Shown here piece by piece: positions 60,405-64,000 of a stretch of 64,000 bases of DNA. The DNA lies in the NCBI GenBank assembly GCA_023260435.1, contig JALQVG010000017.1:1-64000 (forward strand), given 5' to 3'. Within the stretch, counting starts at the first letter, position 1. Each line of letters starts with the position of its first letter. Origin of the DNA: Flavobacteriaceae bacterium (GTDB taxonomy: Bacteria > Bacteroidota > Bacteroidia > Flavobacteriales > Flavobacteriaceae). The translations under genes and the position numbers were made by a program. The notes beneath the pieces were generated by a model. It had not been told where the DNA came from. It searched no databases and saw only the letters and a list, made by a program, of their open reading frames with translations.

Positions 60405-63400
60405 TTGTTCATTAATCAAAATCGTATTTGGAACTGGTTTTTGCCGATAACGCTGATTGTGTTATTGGGTACGCCTGTCTATGCCCAACAGCCAACGCCT
60501 TCATCTGCTGAAACGATGGTGGACTCACTAGGGGTAGTGACTAAACCGCTTTTGTTGCCCAATACATCAGGAGTTGTTGTTTCGTACGTATACGATTCCG
60601 AGCTGGATATGTATGTACGTCAGGCAGATTTGTCGGGCTACGCGATGGGCGCTCCGTTGATGTTGACCCCAAAGCAATACTGGGCTATGGTTGATCGCCA
60701 ACAGTCACGGGTGTATCTCCAGAATAAAATCGATGCCTACGCTCAAACGGATAAGGAACAACAAAAAGACAAAAATTTATTGCCCGGGTATGCGCTGAGA
60801 AGTGAGGCCCTTCAGTCCATATTTGGCGGAGATGAGGTGTCGCTGATTCCTCAAGGCCAGGTAGGTATAGATTTGGGGGTGTTGTGGCAGAAGAACGACA
60901 ATCCATCCATTTCACCCAGAAACAGATCGACACTCGCTTTTGATTTTGATCAAGACATCAGTTTAGGTTTGGTTGGGAAAATAGGGTCGCGATTATCGAT
61001 CAATGCTAATTACAACACCAAAGCCACTTTTGATTTTCAAAACTTAATCAAAGTGGCCTACACACCACCAACAGTGGCCGATGTAACAGGATTAAAGGTG
61101 GATAATCCTCTGTCGGGCAGTCAAAACAAAGCGTTTAACGGAGAGGAGGACAACATACTTCAAAATGTGGAAATCGGCGATCTGAGTATGCCGTTGACTA
61201 GCTCCTTGATTCAAGGGGCTCAAAGTCTTTTTGGTATCAAAACCGAAATGAAGTTTGGGCGCACGACGGTGACCACCGTGTTGGCAGAACAAAGATCCCA
61301 GAACAATTCTGTGCTGGCTCGAGGGGGTGGTACCATCAAAGATTTTTCTGTTTCTGGTTGGGATTATGAGGAGGATAGGCACTTTTTCCTAGCACATTTT
61401 TTTCGGGATCAGTTTGATCAGGCCCTGGCTCAATACCCCTACATCAATTCACAGGTCCAAATCACCCGCATTGAGGTTTGGGTGACCAACCGAATGCAAC
61501 AAACCAATAGTGTTCGCCATATTTTAGCCATTCAAGATCTAGGAGAGGCCAAACCGGAAAACACCCTCGTTGGTAAGTCACCCAGTCTTCCTGTTGGATT
61601 TTTCAAAGACAATTCAACGCCTAATCTACCCTCTAATAAGGCCAATGCCTATGATCCTGAACTCATTGGTTTGCCCGGTGGAGCTATGAAATCGGGTGTT
61701 CGGGATTTAGGTACTATAGCGGGTTCTTTTGAGATGGGTAGTTATCAGCCTCAGCCAGGTTTTGATTATACCGTGTTGGAGAATGCCCGAAAGTTAGAGC
61801 CTGAACGCGATTATTTTTACGACACACAACTGGGCTATTTGTCTCTGAGTCAGACATTAAATGCGGATGAGGTATTGGCTGTTGCATTTCAATACACCTA
61901 TAAAGGGGTCGTATACCAAGTCGGTGAATTTGCCAACGGAGGTATTGAGTCAACTACCTTGGGCGGAAGTGCGCAACAACCCACCTTGCAAAACAATGCG
62001 TTGGTTCTCAAGTTGCTCAAAAGCAATATCACCAGTGTTAAAGATCCTATTTGGGATTTGATGATGAAGAATATTTATCCCACAGGAGCCTACCAATTAA
62101 GCCCCGAGGATTTTCGCTTTAATATTCTTTATGCCGACCCAAGTCCCAGAAACTACATAACTCCTGTGAACAACCAGGGCTGGCCACAATCACCTAAACC
62201 ACTGGATCAGCGTATTTTACTCGATGTATTTAACCTAGATCGCCTCAACGCTTATCAGGATGAACAACCCGGTGGAGATGGTTTTTTTGATTTTATTCCG
62301 GGTCGCACCATCAATTTGCGCACGGGGAGTATATTATTTACCCAAGTTGAGCCTTTTGGTAAGTACTTATTTGATTTGTTGGGTTCAGGCCAATACGACC
62401 GAGATAACGATCAAGGCTATAATGAAAATCAGAAAAAATATGTGTTTAGGGATTTGTACCGAAAAACGAAAGCAGCCGCTTTAGAATCCCCAGAAAAAAA
62501 CAAGTTTATTTTAAAAGGTCAGTACAAGTCAGCCGGGTATAATGGCATTCCGATTGGCGCCTACAATGTACCCAGAGGTTCCGTAAAGGTCAGGGCTGGA
62601 AATCGATTGCTTCAAGAAGGAATAGACTATTCCGTGAACTATGCCGCTGGAACCGTTCAGCTGTTAGATCCCAGTCTGGAAGCATCAAACACACCTATAC
62701 AAATCGATGTGGAGAACAATGCTGTATTTGGTCAACAAAACAAGCGTTTTACGGGGATCAATGTCCAACACAAACTCAACGAACGATGGCTTTTAGGGGG
62801 GACCTACCTCAATATTAACGAACGACCCTTAACCCAAAAAGCCAATTACGGCACTGAGCCAATCAATAATTCCATATTTGGGTTTAATGCGCTATACAAC
62901 GCGGAACTCCCTTTCTTAACACGTTTGGCCAATAGGCTTCCTTTTGTGGAAACCGATGTACCCTCTAATCTTTCTTTTCGCGCTGAGGTGGCTGTGCTCA
63001 AACCGGGTGCGCCAAAATTCTCCGAGTTCAGGGGTGAAATCACCACCTATATCGATGATTTTGAAGGGGCTCAATCCATGATTGATGTGCGCGGAGCCTT
63101 GGGTTGGAGTTTGGCGAGCACACCGATCGCTTATGGTCGTTCAGGTCAGCTTTATGGAAATAGCCCTACAGATCCAGAAAACCTGCGCAATGGGTATACC
63201 CGATCGAAATTGGCTTGGTATACGATAGATCCAATTTTTTATAGTCTACAACGTCCCGCTGGAGTAACCAACGAAGACCTATCGACCAATCCGACCAGAA
63301 GGGTGTATATCGAAGAGATTTTTCCTCAAGTAGATGTAGTTCAAGGACAAACCACCATTCAATCCACCTTGGATTTGTTTTACGATCCCCAAGCCAAAGG

Positions 63401-64000
63401 TCCGTACAACAACAACCCACAGTTTAATACGCTCCCCAAACAAGAAAAATGGGGTGGGATTATGCGGGCTTTAAACACGACTAATTTCGAACAAGCTAAC
63501 GTTGGTTTTGTACAATTCTGGTTGATGGATCCCTTTGTCGACGGTCTGTCAGAAACCAATAACCCAGGTCAATTGGTGATTGATTTAGGCAATATTTCAG
63601 AAGACATACTTAAGGACGGAAAAAAACAGTACGAAAATGGGTTGCCTGATCGTTTAGCGACGAGTATCTCTGCGCCAACCTCTTGGGGTAAAGTACCTGC
63701 CGCTCAATCATTGGTGTACGCTTTCGACACAGACCCGCAAAACCGCTTGTTACAGGATGTGGGATTTGATGGACTGTCCGACAACCAAGAAAATGAAATC
63801 TACCGAAATAACCCAGGTCCGGACTACGCGTTAGATAATTATCGTTTTTATTTGAATGCTTCTGGAAGCATATTGGATCGCTACAGAGACTACAACAATC
63901 CTGAGGGCAACGCTCCCGTAGCCGTGGGCAATCTCAATCGGGGAGCCACCACACTTCCAGACGTTGAAGACTTAGACCGCGATTTAACGATGAATACGAT
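60405..64000 (+). CDS. sprA: Cell surface protein SprA (type IX secretion outer-membrane translocon), 3' end outside the window
   Basis: Continuous open frame from TTG at 60405 to the window edge, absent from the ORF track. Signal peptide NQNRIWNWFLPITLIVLLGTPVYAQQ; DFDQDISLGLVGKIGSRLSINANYNTKATFDFQNLIKVAY; RGEITTYIDDFEGAQSMIDVRGALGWSLASTP; downstream of ruvA. Confidence 0.92.
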   Translation, partial: MFINQNRIWNWFLPITLIVLLGTPVYAQQPTPSSAETMVDSLGVVTKPLLLPNTSGVVVSYVYDSELDMYVRQADLSGYAMGAPLMLTPKQYWAMVDRQQSRVYLQNKIDAYAQTDKEQQKDKNLLPGYALRSEALQSIFGGDEVSLIPQGQVGIDLGVLWQKNDNPSISPRNRSTLAFDFDQDISLGLVGKIGSRLSINANYNTKATFDFQNLIKVAYTPPTVADVTGLKVDNPLSGSQNKAFNGEEDNILQNVEIGDLSMPLTSSLIQGAQSLFGIKTEMKFGRTTVTTVLAEQRSQNNSVLARGGGTIKDFSVSGWDYEEDRHFFLAHFFRDQFDQALAQYPYINSQVQITRIEVWVTNRMQQTNSVRHILAIQDLGEAKPENTLVGKSPSLPVGFFKDNSTPNLPSNKANAYDPELIGLPGGAMKSGVRDLGTIAGSFEMGSYQPQPGFDYTVLENARKLEPERDYFYDTQLGYLSLSQTLNADEVLAVAFQYTYKGVVYQVGEFANGGIESTTLGGSAQQPTLQNNALVLKLLKSNITSVKDPIWDLMMKNIYPTGAYQLSPEDFRFNILYADPSPRNYITPVNNQGWPQSPKPLDQRILLDVFNLDRLNAYQDEQPGGDGFFDFIPGRTINLRTGSILFTQVEPFGKYLFDLLGSGQYDRDNDQGYNENQKKYVFRDLYRKTKAAALESPEKNKFILKGQYKSAGYNGIPIGAYNVPRGSVKVRAGNRLLQEGIDYSVNYAAGTVQLLDPSLEASNTPIQIDVENNAVFGQQNKRFTGINVQHKLNERWLLGGTYLNINERPLTQKANYGTEPINNSIFGFNALYNAELPFLTRLANRLPFVETDVPSNLSFRAEVAVLKPGAPKFSEFRGEITTYIDDFEGAQSMIDVRGALGWSLASTPIAYGRSGQLYGNSPTDPENLRNGYTRSKLAWYTIDPIFYSLQRPAGVTNEDLSTNPTRRVYIEEIFPQVDVVQGQTTIQSTLDLFYDPQAKGPYNNNPQFNTLPKQEKWGGIMRALNTTNFEQANVGFVQFWLMDPFVDGLSETNNPGQLVIDLGNISEDILKDGKKQYENGLPDRLATSISAPTSWGKVPAAQSLVYAFDTDPQNRLLQDVGFDGLSDNQENEIYRNNPGPDYALDNYRFYLNASGSILDRYRDYNNPEGNAPVAVGNLNRGATTLPDVEDLDRDLTMNT

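Noticed and set aside
60685-63420. Short ORFs on both strands in the sprA region
   Set aside because: All lie antisense to or out of frame with the continuous sprA frame, which the track omitted because it has no stop in the window.
1-64000. CRISPR arrays, IS elements, toxin-antitoxin or defence clusters
   Set aside because: No regularly spaced direct repeats, transposase motifs or defence gene families were seen on reading; the region is conserved housekeeping content.

Overview
The window is a contiguous chromosomal segment of a Bacteroidota (Flavobacteriia-like) genome. It is gene-dense and mostly housekeeping or conserved functions. I recognise: hemW; an M20 dipeptidase; an MFS sugar transporter; waaA/kdtA; a DegT aminotransferase next to galE; a secreted amidohydrolase; sucAB; tatD-ansA; an ExbB/ExbD module; rpoN, asnS and an MMPL/RND exporter; the rplM-rpsI-rpsB-tsf-pyrH-frr cluster; polA; cutC; a DUF2723 membrane protein; rimP-nusA-infB; a complete Alternative Complex III operon (actABCDEF) followed by coxB-coxA; ruvB-queG; a sodium:solute symporter; and maeB-ruvA-sprA, with sprA running off the right edge and missing from the ORF track. 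Three tRNAs (Leu-TAG, Ser-GGA, Gln-TTG), several intrinsic terminators and Bacteroidota-type promoters (TTTG-N19-TAnnTTTGC) are visible. I saw no CRISPR array, insertion sequence, prophage block or obvious defence island. I do not see a clearly new multi-gene system. The best leads are small: a terminator-like hairpin just after the rimP-nusA-infB promoter, a structured rpsB leader, a HeH/Rho_N-like C-terminal extension on ribosomal protein S2, a cysteine-free thioredoxin-fold protein, a Cys cluster in the DegT aminotransferase, His-rich segments in ActF and CoxA, and a possibly decayed phage-type ORF at the left edge. Family names come from reading the translations; no database search was run.
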